Assembly (NCBI RefSeq): GCF_047556435.1
Contig: NZ_CP180210.1
Span: forward strand, 992,001 to 1,056,000
Reading direction: 5' to 3'
DNA from: Alteromonas sp047556435
Lineage (GTDB): Bacteria; Pseudomonadota; Gammaproteobacteria; Enterobacterales; Alteromonadaceae
DNA: 64,000 bases
In this document: in pieces, positions 45,154 through 54,065 of the stretch
How positions within the stretch are numbered: position 1 is the stretch's first letter
Layout of the letters: each line of letters opens with the position of its first letter
Notes under the pieces: model-generated
What the model was told of the DNA's origin: nothing
Database searches by the model: none
Seen by the model: the letters and a program-made list of their open reading frames with translations, nothing else
Made by a program: the position numbers and the translations under genes

Positions 45154-45918
45154 ATGGATTTAGAAGAAAAGTGCATTGCTTTGGAAGCAAGGATCAATGC
45201 GTTGGAAACTAAACTTCAGATAACCAGTGAGGTTGAAAAGCACAACCGGCGCTGGGGGCTGGCTATCATAGCAGTAGTTTGTGGCATCCTGGGGGTTAGT
45301 GCGTACGAACTTCCAGGTTACATCGCAGAGAAAAGTGAGGATATCGTCAATACCTCTATCAATGAGGAGGTAAAACCTCAGTTTGACCAAAAAATTGAAA
45401 CCTTACTGAGCGATTTGCTCGAAAGAGCAGAGGAAGAAGGAGCAAAAATCAATAATGTTGGCGCAAAGGCAAGCGAGGCTCTCGCGAAGATTCAGAGCCT
45501 CAAAGCAAAGGCTGAAAAAATAATCGCACTGCAGCATGATTATGAAGAATTATCTGATGCCGTCGTTGAGATGCCTGAGAGTTGGAGTCCTGAAGAACAA
45601 CAAGCCGGTGAGCCTGAAGGACCCGTGCAGTGGGTAACGTTATTCTCTGGTTACTATGCTAAAGAAGGTTACACGCTGAGTTTTGGTGAGGGTTACAAGC
45701 TATCAGTAAACAATGTTCAACCGAACTCAGTAAAATTTCAGATCGTCAGCCAGGATGGCTCTTTGTCGCAAGAATACAGTTTATCTGTAGGGGACGATAT
45801 CATCATAGACACTGGACTTAACAAAACCCATTATAAAATTACCTTAATTAAGGTAGACGAAGCTGGCTTCAACATATTTAAAAAGGCGGCATTTTTTAAG
45901 GTTCAGCAAAGCCAGTAA
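45154..45918 (+). CDS. coiled-coil membrane protein of unknown function
   Basis: Protein of 254 residues. It has an N-terminal coiled coil (EEKCIALEARINALETKLQI), one membrane helix (about 34-51), a second charged coiled coil (about 60-125) and a C-terminal strand-rich domain (about 145-254). No family is recognised. The ATG at 45154 has GGAGG; an earlier in-frame start inside the previous gene is less likely. It ends the lipase-939-254 unit. Confidence 0.72.
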   Translation: MDLEEKCIALEARINALETKLQITSEVEKHNRRWGLAIIAVVCGILGVSAYELPGYIAEKSEDIVNTSINEEVKPQFDQKIETLLSDLLERAEEEGAKINNVGAKASEALAKIQSLKAKAEKIIALQHDYEELSDAVVEMPESWSPEEQQAGEPEGPVQWVTLFSGYYAKEGYTLSFGEGYKLSVNNVQPNSVKFQIVSQDGSLSQEYSLSVGDDIIIDTGLNKTHYKITLIKVDEAGFNIFKKAAFFKVQQSQ

Positions 45919-45981
45919 AAGGGCGGCAAGCGGCTCAAAACCGAATTTTAAAAAGCCCATAAACACTATGGTTATTATTCA

Positions 45982-48900
45982 TTAAGCCCTTCGCCGCTCA
46001 AAAAACTGCAACACAAACACCAGCAGACAGGGCAGAAATGTCAGTGTTATCAGCATCGAGAAGGCGATGCCCGATAACACCACAACACCAACGCCCCGGT
46101 ACAATTCTGTACCTGCGCCGGGAATGAATACCAGCGGTGCCAACCCGCAGACCGTGGTAGCGGTAGACATCATGATAGGACGAAGCCGGCTTTTGACCGC
46201 TTGTTTTACCGACTCAATAACATTATCGCCCTCTGCAAGCTGTGCCCGTGCTTTCTCAACAATCAGGATTGGGTTATTCACTACGGTACCCAGCAATATT
46301 ACGAAGCCCAGCATGGTGATCATGTCAAAAGACTGATGGATGCCGGCCAGACCGAACAGCGACAGCAGTGTGCCGGAATAATTCAGTGCCACAAGGCCTA
46401 AAATACCGCCACATATACCTAACGGCACTGTCATTAAAATCAATACCGGAAAGCCCCAGTGTGAGAATATCGCCACCATTAACAAATAAATCAGCAAGAT
46501 AGATACAGCCAGGTTTGCCAGCAGCGCATCGCGCGTCGCTTCCAACTGGTCAGCCGCACCGGTAATCGAAAAACTGACAGATTTGCCAGCTTCGCCGCTG
46601 GCTTTCAGGTCTGGGAGCAAGGTGTTTTGCACCATAGACACCGCCGTTTCAAGCGCAATATCCTCCGGCGGAATAATATACACCGACACTGTGCGCTGTC
46701 CGTCCACACGCCTTAGCTCATCACTGTCTACGGTTTCCACAAATTCGGCCAGTGCATCGAGTGGCAATACATCGCCCTGCGGCGTGCGTACCGGCGCCAT
46801 TTTCAATGCGTTAAGGTTCTGATCCGTACCTGCTTCACTGAACAGGAAAATATCAATTTTATTGTCGCCTTCGATAAACTCAGCCACGTAGGCGCCATCA
46901 CTGTAAGCGGCGACCATAAAGCCAAAGGCCTGAGGATCCATGCCCAGTTCAGCCAGCCTGTCCCAGCGTGGACGTATTTCTACCAGGGGTTGGTCCAGCG
47001 ACAGGGAAGCGGGGGACGAATCCAGCCTTGGGTTAGTAAAAAGATTATCCGCCCGGCGCATGACATTGCGCGCCGTACTGTAAAGCTCGACCAGGTCGGG
47101 GCCTGATATATTCAGGTTTACGGCACGGGTGCCGCCCTGATTACTGGAAATAATTGAGCCGCGCGAGGAGAATGCGCGCATGCCGGGGTACGATTCGAAC
47201 AGGGTGGTTAATCCCTGCATCATGGCATCAATGTCTTCGTCATTCTTCGGCTCGCTCATGACCCAGATTTCACCGGCAGAAACGCGCATGGAATAATATT
47301 CCAGGGCAGGTAGCAGTTTGTCTTTTGGATCCGCGTCGGCATCGCGAGCCTTGGCCTCTTCAAGCGTGGCTAAAACTTCTTCGCTGATCCGCTCCATTTC
47401 GGTGAGATTGTATCCCGGTGGCGCGAACATGCGGGTAAAGGCTTTGGGCTCTTCTCCTTCAGGCAGGTATTCAGCCGCCGGCATAAACAGGATAGCGAGT
47501 CCCAGTGTGCCCACAATACTGATGACAATGGTGACCGTGCGCCAGTGAGCCCGGGTATAAAGGCCTTCCAGCGCGCCCAGCAGCCGTTCACGGGTAGCCG
47601 CAGAGCGATTACGGGTTTCCCCCAGCCCGATGTTGGCGCAGGCCGCTGGCACTACCAGCAGTGCGAAGGCCATCGACGCCAGGATTGAGGCAGAGATAGC
47701 AATAGCAATATCAGAGTACAGTTGACCGGCTTCTTCCTTGATGAAGAGCACCGGCGCAAAAACCAGTACCGTGGTTGCACTGGAAGCAATAACGGCGGTC
47801 CAGACTTCTTTTACGCCCTGCAACGCTGCGTCTAATGCAGACAATCCTTTCTTTTTGGCACTTTCGATACTTTCGAGTACCACAATGCTGTTGTCTACCG
47901 TCATGCCGATGGCAAATGCTACGCCTGCCAGCGATATCACGTTGACGGTTCTGTCGAAGGCCAACAGCCCCAGAAAGGCGGCGATGGTACACACCGGTAT
48001 GCCCATCAGACATATAAGGGTTGCGCGGCCTGAACGCAAAAACCAGTACATCACGGCGCACGCCAGAATGGCGCCAAGACAGAGGTTTACAAACACATTT
48101 TTCACTGACGACTGTACATAGCGCACGTCATCGCCAATTAAAATAATCTGCATGCCGTTGGGGTCGAGTACCTCACTGCGCAGTGCATCCACGGCATCCA
48201 GCATCCCGGCTTTGATATCAATAACATTCGAGCCCAGCTCGCGGTTAACAGCCAGCATCACGGCGCGATCGCCTCCGATGGTTGAGAAGCCGCGCTTCTC
48301 GTAATGATCTAACTCCACACGGGCGACATCTTTCAGACGAACATTGGTACCATTGTCATGGCGCAGAATAATCTCGTTCAGTGCATTAACATCATCTACC
48401 CTGCCAATGGTGCGCAGCAGGTATCGCCGCTTACCATCGTCGATATCTCCGGCGCTGACGTCGTTCATTCTGCCACGAACCGCATCACGGACATCGGTAA
48501 GAGACAGGTTTCGCTGGCTGAGTTTTACCGGATCCACGTAAAGCTTAATTTGACGCAGGGCATTGCCACGAACTTCAACCTGCGATACCCCGGTTACGCG
48601 CTCCATCCGTGGCCGCACGACATCTTCGACAAAGTCTCCGACCATATCCATGTCCAGCCCGTGCGGATTTCCTGATTTAGGCAAAAGCATGAAATACATA
48701 AAGGCATTTTGTGAAAAACTGGAGCTGAATAACCGGGGCTGGTCAACATTTTCCGGATAGGCAGGCACCTGACTCAATGCATTGGCAACACGGATAAGGG
48801 CTTCATTAACATCCACACCGAAGGGAAATTCCAGTTCAATGGTTGCACTGCCGGTACTGGCAAAGGACTCCATTCTTACCAGATTGGGCAAAGTACGCAG

Positions 48901-49104
48901 GTAGCGCTCCTGCTCAATCAGAATTTCTTTCTCAACGTCCTGCGGCGTTGCGCCCGGCCAGCCGGTTTCAACAGTAATGATCCGCACATCTAAGTCCGGG
49001 ATCATCTGTACTGGCATACGAAAGGCTGCGGCAATGCCGAGCACACAAATTATAAGGACGATGACAGTAAGCAATTTTCCCTGACGGATGGCTGACGACA
49101 TCAT
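45982..49104 (-). CDS. second RND-family efflux pump, inner-membrane subunit
   Basis: Protein of 1040 residues of the AcrB/HAE-1 type: PVQMIPDLDVRIITVETGWPG at the first periplasmic entry, IGMTVDNSIVVLESIES on helix 4 and LGTVVNNPILIVEKARAQL on helix 10. It is not closely similar to the pump at 30857, so this is not a recent duplication. The substrate is unknown. Its ATG overlaps the adaptor stop by 4 bp. No outer-membrane channel gene is adjacent. Confidence 0.92.
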   Translation of the reverse strand: MMSSAIRQGKLLTVIVLIICVLGIAAAFRMPVQMIPDLDVRIITVETGWPGATPQDVEKEILIEQERYLRTLPNLVRMESFASTGSATIELEFPFGVDVNEALIRVANALSQVPAYPENVDQPRLFSSSFSQNAFMYFMLLPKSGNPHGLDMDMVGDFVEDVVRPRMERVTGVSQVEVRGNALRQIKLYVDPVKLSQRNLSLTDVRDAVRGRMNDVSAGDIDDGKRRYLLRTIGRVDDVNALNEIILRHDNGTNVRLKDVARVELDHYEKRGFSTIGGDRAVMLAVNRELGSNVIDIKAGMLDAVDALRSEVLDPNGMQIILIGDDVRYVQSSVKNVFVNLCLGAILACAVMYWFLRSGRATLICLMGIPVCTIAAFLGLLAFDRTVNVISLAGVAFAIGMTVDNSIVVLESIESAKKKGLSALDAALQGVKEVWTAVIASSATTVLVFAPVLFIKEEAGQLYSDIAIAISASILASMAFALLVVPAACANIGLGETRNRSAATRERLLGALEGLYTRAHWRTVTIVISIVGTLGLAILFMPAAEYLPEGEEPKAFTRMFAPPGYNLTEMERISEEVLATLEEAKARDADADPKDKLLPALEYYSMRVSAGEIWVMSEPKNDEDIDAMMQGLTTLFESYPGMRAFSSRGSIISSNQGGTRAVNLNISGPDLVELYSTARNVMRRADNLFTNPRLDSSPASLSLDQPLVEIRPRWDRLAELGMDPQAFGFMVAAYSDGAYVAEFIEGDNKIDIFLFSEAGTDQNLNALKMAPVRTPQGDVLPLDALAEFVETVDSDELRRVDGQRTVSVYIIPPEDIALETAVSMVQNTLLPDLKASGEAGKSVSFSITGAADQLEATRDALLANLAVSILLIYLLMVAIFSHWGFPVLILMTVPLGICGGILGLVALNYSGTLLSLFGLAGIHQSFDMITMLGFVILLGTVVNNPILIVEKARAQLAEGDNVIESVKQAVKSRLRPIMMSTATTVCGLAPLVFIPGAGTELYRGVGVVVLSGIAFSMLITLTFLPCLLVFVLQFFERRRA

Positions 49105-50192
49105 TGCGAGAGCTCTCCCTCGGTCACGACTTTCACTTTGACAGCTTGTCCGTCGCTGAGCACCTCATTGCCGCGCACTACAACCTGTTCACCTTGCTGT
49201 AAGCCTTCCAGTACCTCAATGCCGTAGTCGCCGCTGCCACCTAACTTAAGTTTTCGTCGCTCGGCTTTACCGTTTTTAACCACAAAGGCACTCACATTAC
49301 CGTCGGGCTGCCTGAGTAAGGCATCACGTGGTACTACTATCGCCTGCTGGTTTACTTCAAACTCGATGGTGGCACGTGCAGAGGTGCCGGGTATCAATTC
49401 AGGTTCAGGTGCAACAGGCTGCAAGCGCACCAGAAAACTGCGCCCAGCTGAGGTGCCTACGGGTACCACTGTGGCAATTTCACCGTCGATCCTCTTGTCG
49501 GGTGCAGTGTCAGGCAGCAAAACCACCTGCTTTACGTTTTGCAAACGCGGATACACTTCCTGCGGCAGTCGCACGTCTACACGCACATTATCCGAAGACA
49601 CTAACTGCAGCACCTGGCTGCCGGTTTGATGCCACTCGCCCACTTCAACATTTTTTTGCGAGATGACGCCGGAGAAGGGGGCATAAAGTGTGTGATTTTC
49701 CAACACTTCTTTTTGGCGATCACGCTGTGCGGTGGCCTGATCCAGCATGGCGCGGGCCTCATCCCGTCGGCTTTGCCTGGTGCGAAATTCGGTTTGGGCG
49801 ATATGGTTGGCATCAATCAGACGCTGCGCTTCATTGAACAGCCGTTCAGCATCGTCGAATGTGGCCTGGGCTGCGGCAACGGCGGCGCCTGTTTCTTTCA
49901 CAGACTGCATTGCCAGGGCATCATCCAGAACAAGAAGCTTGTCACCTTTTGTCACGTGACTGCCGACATCTACAAACAGTTCTCTCACGAGTCCATCTGT
50001 TTCAATGGAGAGTCGTGACGTTAGCAACGCGTTAACCTCGCCGGATAACGTGATCTGTTCGTTTACCTGTTCAGATGAAACCTCAATAACCTGAACGGAA
50101 AGGGTTTCCTGTGCACTTATCTTCGCGCAGTGTAGAAAAAGCACAAGGCAAAGCACGCCAGTGATGTGGCGCGATATCGTGACCAAGAGCAT
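49101..50192 (-). CDS. RND periplasmic adaptor (membrane fusion protein)
   Basis: Adaptor of 363 residues with a cleavable signal (to about ISAQ). Lipoyl halves (ETDGLVRELFVDVGSHVTK and YAPFSGVISQKNVEVGEWHQ) flank a helical hairpin, followed by a barrel domain and a C-terminal domain (GDYGIEVLEGLQQGEQVVVR). It pairs with the pump downstream. AGGAT precedes the ATG. The short gap to the plus-strand gene at 50329 must hold the promoter. Confidence 0.92.
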   Translation of the reverse strand: MLLVTISRHITGVLCLVLFLHCAKISAQETLSVQVIEVSSEQVNEQITLSGEVNALLTSRLSIETDGLVRELFVDVGSHVTKGDKLLVLDDALAMQSVKETGAAVAAAQATFDDAERLFNEAQRLIDANHIAQTEFRTRQSRRDEARAMLDQATAQRDRQKEVLENHTLYAPFSGVISQKNVEVGEWHQTGSQVLQLVSSDNVRVDVRLPQEVYPRLQNVKQVVLLPDTAPDKRIDGEIATVVPVGTSAGRSFLVRLQPVAPEPELIPGTSARATIEFEVNQQAIVVPRDALLRQPDGNVSAFVVKNGKAERRKLKLGGSGDYGIEVLEGLQQGEQVVVRGNEVLSDGQAVKVKVVTEGELSQ

Positions 50193-50328
50193 GTCATTAT
50201 CCTGAATGTTTGTTATTCATTTTTCATACTCAATTACTTCACGTTTGGACTTATGGATTAGGTCTTGTCAGAGTTGCGCGACCAGACTGGGTCGCTGTAA
50301 AGTGGGGAAGTCAATCAGGAGAGAAAGA

Positions 50329-50628
50329 ATGACGGCAACAGAGTACAGGGAGTATTTGGAAGACGCGATCCGCCGAAACTTGGAAAATACACATGCAGGC
50401 AGACCCGACGACAAACACAAGTATCGCACCGAGGGTTTAATCCACGCCGCTCGTTTACTGGGGTTGCTGTCTACTGAGGTCATCCGTGACATGATTGAAA
50501 ACGAGCATCAAAGGGTATTTGGAGAATCTGTAGCAGAGCGAAAAGCCAGAACGACCTCATTTGAAAAGCTTAAAGAAACGTCAATCGATGAATATTGGGA
50601 AATACCAGCGATTGACCGCATGCGTTAA
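50329..50628 (+). CDS. small cytosolic protein of unknown function
   Basis: Protein of 99 residues, mostly helical and charged (EYREYLEDAIRRNLENTHAG, GLIHAARLLGLLSTEVIRDM). No family is recognised. The ATG at 50329 follows AGGAG at good spacing, so it is probably expressed. It is divergent from the RND operon. Confidence 0.65.
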   Translation: MTATEYREYLEDAIRRNLENTHAGRPDDKHKYRTEGLIHAARLLGLLSTEVIRDMIENEHQRVFGESVAERKARTTSFEKLKETSIDEYWEIPAIDRMR

Positions 50629-50660
50629 ATAAACGTAATGTTTCGCAAGCAGATAATTCT

Positions 50661-50704
50661 GTCAGCGCTGACCTGTATCAGGATGCTTGTCAGCACCTGA
50701 TACA
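50661..50704. terminator. palindrome and hairpin after the small gene
   Basis: A perfect 12-bp palindrome GTCAGCGCTGAC (50661-50672) is directly followed by a 9-bp stem, TGTATCAGG (50674-50682) with CCTGATACA (50696-50704). No T run follows. It may be a terminator-like or mRNA-end structure. Confidence 0.4.
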
Positions 50705-50797
50705 TTGAATAACATCGACAGTCATGTTTGGCAACGCAAGCCACGTTATAACGTTTTCACGCACGTGTCAGAACAATAAAATGAAAGGGGTAACACA

Positions 50798-51163
50798 ATG
50801 GAATGGTATGTTAGAGCGCTAAAAAGATACGCAGAGTTTTCAGGTCGCTCAAGGAGAAAGGAATACTGGCTTTTTGTACTGTTTAACTTTGTTATTTCTT
50901 TCGTTCTCAGCCTGATAGATTCGACAATGGGAACCTTAAATGTGGAGTCCGGTGTTGGTCTCTTAAGTGGGATTTATAGTCTGGCTGTGATTGTTCCATC
51001 CATTGCTGTCATCGTTCGCAGGCTGCATGACATTGGCAGAACAGGCTGGTGGTTTCTGATTATTTTCGTTCCCATTGTGGGCTGGCTGGTAATATTGATT
51101 TTTGCGTGCCTGGACAGTGACGGCGCCAACCAGTATGGGCCGAATCCAAAAGCAGTAGCATAG
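50798..51163 (+). CDS. DUF805 membrane protein
   Basis: Protein of 121 residues with four membrane helices. The family pattern is complete: ALKRYAEFSGRSRRKEYWLF at the start, VRRLHDIGRTGWWFLI in the middle and DGANQYGPNPK at the end. The function of DUF805 is unknown. GAAAGGGG precedes the ATG. It is a single gene with its own terminator. Confidence 0.92.
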   Translation: MEWYVRALKRYAEFSGRSRRKEYWLFVLFNFVISFVLSLIDSTMGTLNVESGVGLLSGIYSLAVIVPSIAVIVRRLHDIGRTGWWFLIIFVPIVGWLVILIFACLDSDGANQYGPNPKAVA

Positions 51164-51188
51164 AGCCGTAATACAAAGCATTTTTGGA

Positions 51189-51212
51189 AAGGAGGCTGAC
51201 AGCCTCCTTTTT
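51189..51212 (+). terminator. rho-independent terminator after the DUF805 gene
   Basis: AAGGAGGCT and AGCCTCCTT pair over 9 bp around the three-base loop GAC, followed by T residues. It lies 26 bp after the stop codon. Confidence 0.8.
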
Positions 51213-51319
51213 CGTCTCTGAGCTTTCTAACATCAAAGATAGGAAACTAAGGTTGTTTGAACGCTTTGGTATCCCCATTCTGTATTTACACCAGTGCTAA
51301 CCTTCTTTGGAGAAAATTA

Positions 51320-51868
51320 ATGAGTCGACATTTTGATAAAGCCGACGGGCTTTGCGAACAAAAGGATCCGGCCACAGACGGCTTCGTGTTTAACCAGACC
51401 ATGTTGCGTATTGCCGACCCTGAGCGGTCACTGGATTTTTACACCCGGGTAATGGGAATGACTCTGCTAAAGCGGCTGGATTTTGAAAGCATGGAGTTCA
51501 GCCTGTATTTCTTAACCGCTGGCGAAGATTTCTCGGATATCAGTGAGGATGAAGGTGAACGCATTCAACAAACCTTCGGACGCCCGGCAATGTTAGAGCT
51601 TACTCACAACTGGGGCGACACCCCGGAATCGGTTTCTTATCATAATGGAAACAGCGAGCCTAAAGGGTTTGGTCACATTGGCTTTCATGTACCGGACTTA
51701 GAAGCGGCCTGTGAGCGTTTTGAAAAGCTTGGTGTGCCCTTTCAGAAAAAACCGGACGACGGTTCGATGAAAGGCATTGCCTTTATTAAAGATCCCGATG
51801 GCTACTGGATAGAGATTTTTGATGCCAAACGTGTGCAGGATACCTGTGAGCCACATCTGAAGAAATAA
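51320..51868 (+). CDS. gloA: lactoylglutathione lyase (glyoxalase I)
   Basis: Enzyme of 182 residues that turns the methylglyoxal-glutathione adduct into S-lactoylglutathione. The metal ligands can be placed as Gln26 (FNQTMLRI), Glu in MLELTHNWG, His in GFGHIGFHVPD and Glu in DGYWIEIF. This Gln-Glu-His-Glu set and the length match the longer, zinc-type enzymes (human, Pseudomonas GloA1-like) rather than the 135-residue nickel type of E. coli. ATG 51320 has GGAG seven bases upstream; the frame extending to 51257 is not needed. Single gene. Confidence 0.93.
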   Translation: MSRHFDKADGLCEQKDPATDGFVFNQTMLRIADPERSLDFYTRVMGMTLLKRLDFESMEFSLYFLTAGEDFSDISEDEGERIQQTFGRPAMLELTHNWGDTPESVSYHNGNSEPKGFGHIGFHVPDLEAACERFEKLGVPFQKKPDDGSMKGIAFIKDPDGYWIEIFDAKRVQDTCEPHLKK

Positions 51869-51881
51869 GCAGTTAGTATTG

Positions 51882-51918
51882 TGGTCACTGTTTTTTTGGA
51901 ATTAAAAAATGGTGACCA
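51882..51918 (+). terminator. hairpin after gloA
   Basis: TGGTCAC (51882-51888) pairs with GTGACCA (51912-51918); inside, a T7 run faces an A6 run, which could lengthen the stem. It lies 14 bp after the gloA stop. Terminator function is likely but the layout is unusual. Confidence 0.5.
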
Positions 51919-52223
51919 TACCTGACCTTAGTAAGATATCCCCTGATTATCGTTACTAGTGTATATCACAATAGAGGACTGATTTTCTTAGGGTTTCAGT
52001 GAAAAGTGCCTTTAATAAAGCATTTCAAACCATAGTGTGACAAAGTGACATAATTCCTGTTCGATTGTGGAATCTTCGCTTACTCGCATTTGTTCTTGCT
52101 AATGTTACAGAGTACTTTTGAGGAGTACATTTATTTTTCTTTGATATGGCAATGCAATGGGAATAACCGTGGTAACGTGGCCGAATCCTGATAGTGCAAT
52201 AATTATTTATGTGTATTATGTTG

Positions 52224-52308
52224 CTCGTTAATCAATTAATGTGCACTTTATTACTCATTGATGTTTGAGGTTTACGTGCTATATTTAACTCATTACTACG
52301 TTAATGAG
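52224..52308. promoter_or_regulatory. candidate HipB operators
   Basis: CTCATTA (52289-52295), a 6-bp spacer and TAATGAG (52302-52308) form a perfect inverted repeat. A related imperfect copy, CTCGTTA-6 bp-TAATGTG, lies at 52224-52243, and a half site CTCATTG at 52254-52260. Spaced copies ahead of a hip operon fit HipB autorepression. That HipB binds here is inference. Confidence 0.55.
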
Positions 52309-52315
52309 CGGGATA

Positions 52316-52606
52316 ATGCACAATACGCGTCACTTTATGTCTACTCTCGGCAAACTTATAAGTGTTACCAGAGCCGTTTCGATGGATCAGGAAGAGCTGG
52401 CTACACGTGCAGGTTTAAGCAGACGTGCCATCTCTAACATCGAGAACGGTAAAAACTGCAACACCGCATCGCTCTTAAAAGTTCTTGAGCAACTTGATCT
52501 GCTTGACGATTTCCAACTCATGGTTGATGACAAGCTCGCACGGATAAATACCAATATACAACGTAAATCTAACAAACATACAGGTGAGCTATCTAATGAT
52601 TTCTGA
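52316..52606 (+). CDS. hipB: HipB-type antitoxin, HTH regulator
   Basis: Small DNA-binding antitoxin of about 96 residues with an XRE helix-turn-helix (MDQEELATRAGLSRRAISNI, then ENGKNCNTASLLKVLEQL). It should neutralise HipA and repress the operon. An in-frame ATG at 52304 falls inside the inverted repeat and has no ribosome-binding site; ATG 52316 follows GCGGG, so I prefer it. ATG 52337 is also possible. It overlaps hipA by 11 bp. Confidence 0.85.
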   Translation: MHNTRHFMSTLGKLISVTRAVSMDQEELATRAGLSRRAISNIENGKNCNTASLLKVLEQLDLLDDFQLMVDDKLARINTNIQRKSNKHTGELSNDF

Positions 52607-53795
52607 AGCCTATGTGTTTGTTGATGGGCTTGAAGATATCCCCATAATTTGTGGCTTTGTTAAGATAAACCCAGAGCGTAACACCGGACAATTTGTATAT
52701 GGGAAGTCTTACCTGATTAGAGATGATGCATTTGCACTTGATCCCATCAATCTGCCACTTGCTACCACAACCTACAACACTAATTTTAATCACGGTCTGT
52801 TCGGTGTGTTATCTGACGCAGGAGCGGATTCGTGGGGCGAAAGAATTATACTTTCTTTGCATAAAACAAAACCCCAAAATGCCCTTGAGTTTCTTTTGGC
52901 CGGTTCTGGAATGGGGGTGGGGTGTTTAGTATTCAGTCTTTCTCAAAAAGCATCAAAACACAAAGTAAATAAGAATACGCTGGGCGATATCCCGATGCTT
53001 CTAAAGGCAAAGGATGACATTCTGGCCGATAAAAAAATTCCAGATGAGGCGAAAAAAGCATTCGAATTCGGCTCAAGTATGGGCGGTGCCAGACCCAAGA
53101 CGCTGATTAATGATAACAACAAGCACTATTTAGCTAAATTCAACCGGCCTGATGATCGCATCAACGTGGTTAAGGTTGAGCACGCAGCCATGCAAATGCT
53201 TAGCGAGCTTCCTTGCCGCGTAGCCAAGACAAAGACCATAGAGACACCAAACGGCGATGTGTTTTTGAGCGAGCGTTTTGATATCTCAAATAATACTCCT
53301 ACACATCATTTTCTAAGCGCTAACGCTATTTTTCATACTGCTAAAGTTAACTCATCTGTCCTTAAAACGGGCTATACCTACGGATTCCTTGCCGAATACA
53401 TTCGTAAACACGGCGCAGAGCCAGCGGATGCACACGATCTCTACTACCGTATGGTGTTTAATGCATTTATGGGCAACACAGACGATCACTCTCGCAACCA
53501 TGCATTGCTTTACAGTTTAGAAGATAAACACTGGCGACTGTCGCCAGCTTATGACGTACTTCCTATCAACAATGCAATGCTTCACGGAATCGGGTTAGGT
53601 GAGGAAGCCCGACATGCCACCATCACCAACCTGCTAAGTCAGTCAGATCGGTTTGGCATTAAACACTTCAAGGCCAGAAAAATCATTAGCCAGGTTGAGG
53701 AGCTCACCGCCGAGTGGCACCACTATTTCAAACAACATGGCGTGGGCGAAGGAGACCTGGAGCGGTTGAATGGTATTATTCCTACTCTGCTTTAA
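52596..53795 (+). CDS. hipA: HipA-type serine/threonine kinase toxin
   Basis: Kinase toxin of 399 residues. It contains the N-terminal subdomain (VFVDGLEDIPIICGFVKINP; GLFGVLSDAGADSWGERIIL), the flexible Ser/Gly loop SSMGGARPKT (about 160-169), the catalytic GNTDDHSRNHALLY (about 293-306) and the metal-binding LSPAYDVLP. E. coli HipA phosphorylates glutamyl-tRNA synthetase and causes dormancy; the target here is unknown. All key residues seem present. The ATG at 52596 overlaps the hipB stop; a GTG at 52584 is less likely. Confidence 0.9.
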   Translation: MISEAYVFVDGLEDIPIICGFVKINPERNTGQFVYGKSYLIRDDAFALDPINLPLATTTYNTNFNHGLFGVLSDAGADSWGERIILSLHKTKPQNALEFLLAGSGMGVGCLVFSLSQKASKHKVNKNTLGDIPMLLKAKDDILADKKIPDEAKKAFEFGSSMGGARPKTLINDNNKHYLAKFNRPDDRINVVKVEHAAMQMLSELPCRVAKTKTIETPNGDVFLSERFDISNNTPTHHFLSANAIFHTAKVNSSVLKTGYTYGFLAEYIRKHGAEPADAHDLYYRMVFNAFMGNTDDHSRNHALLYSLEDKHWRLSPAYDVLPINNAMLHGIGLGEEARHATITNLLSQSDRFGIKHFKARKIISQVEELTAEWHHYFKQHGVGEGDLERLNGIIPTLL

Positions 53796-53799
53796 TTAG

Positions 53800-53821
53800 G
53801 TGGCTACATCCACTAAGCCAC
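53800..53821 (+). terminator. weak hairpin after hipA
   Basis: GTGGCT (53800-53805) pairs with AGCCAC (53816-53821) around a 10-base loop, followed by a TTAACATTTT tract. The stem is short. Confidence 0.35.
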
Positions 53822-54013
53822 TTAACATTTTATGGAACGACACCAGATAGGAATCAGTTTACATAAAGATTTTGTACCTCTCGCTACAATTCTACAGAAG
53901 TCTTTCAAAGCTTTAAGCTCACACACTGTTGTAGTTGACTTAAACTCGGCAAGTGAAATCTGTTGTTAATTTTTTGTTGATCAATCTTTGATGAACGAGT
54001 ATAACGTAAAAAG

Positions 54014-54023
54014 ACAACGTTGT
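54014..54023. promoter_or_regulatory. CG-centred palindrome ahead of the SusC-like gene, candidate LacI-family operator
   Basis: ACAACGTTGT is a perfect palindrome with a central CG, as LacI-family regulators prefer. It lies about 43 bp before the SusC-like start, and a LacI-type gene ends the same locus. Binding is inference. Confidence 0.35.
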
Positions 54024-54065
54024 TTATTTGAAAAGATTACACCACTTCAACTATCGGGACGCGAT

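Larger units (their letters stand above)
51869..52315. promoter_or_regulatory. AT-rich region between gloA and hipB
   Basis: About 440 bp, richer in A+T than its neighbours. The first 50 bp hold the gloA hairpin and the last 100 bp hold inverted repeats that are probable HipB operators. I see no gene between. Confidence 0.45.

Noticed and set aside
30857..50192. Two RND pump/adaptor operons as a duplication
   Set aside because: Both are standard pump pairs but their sequences differ throughout, so they are separate acquisitions or old paralogues.
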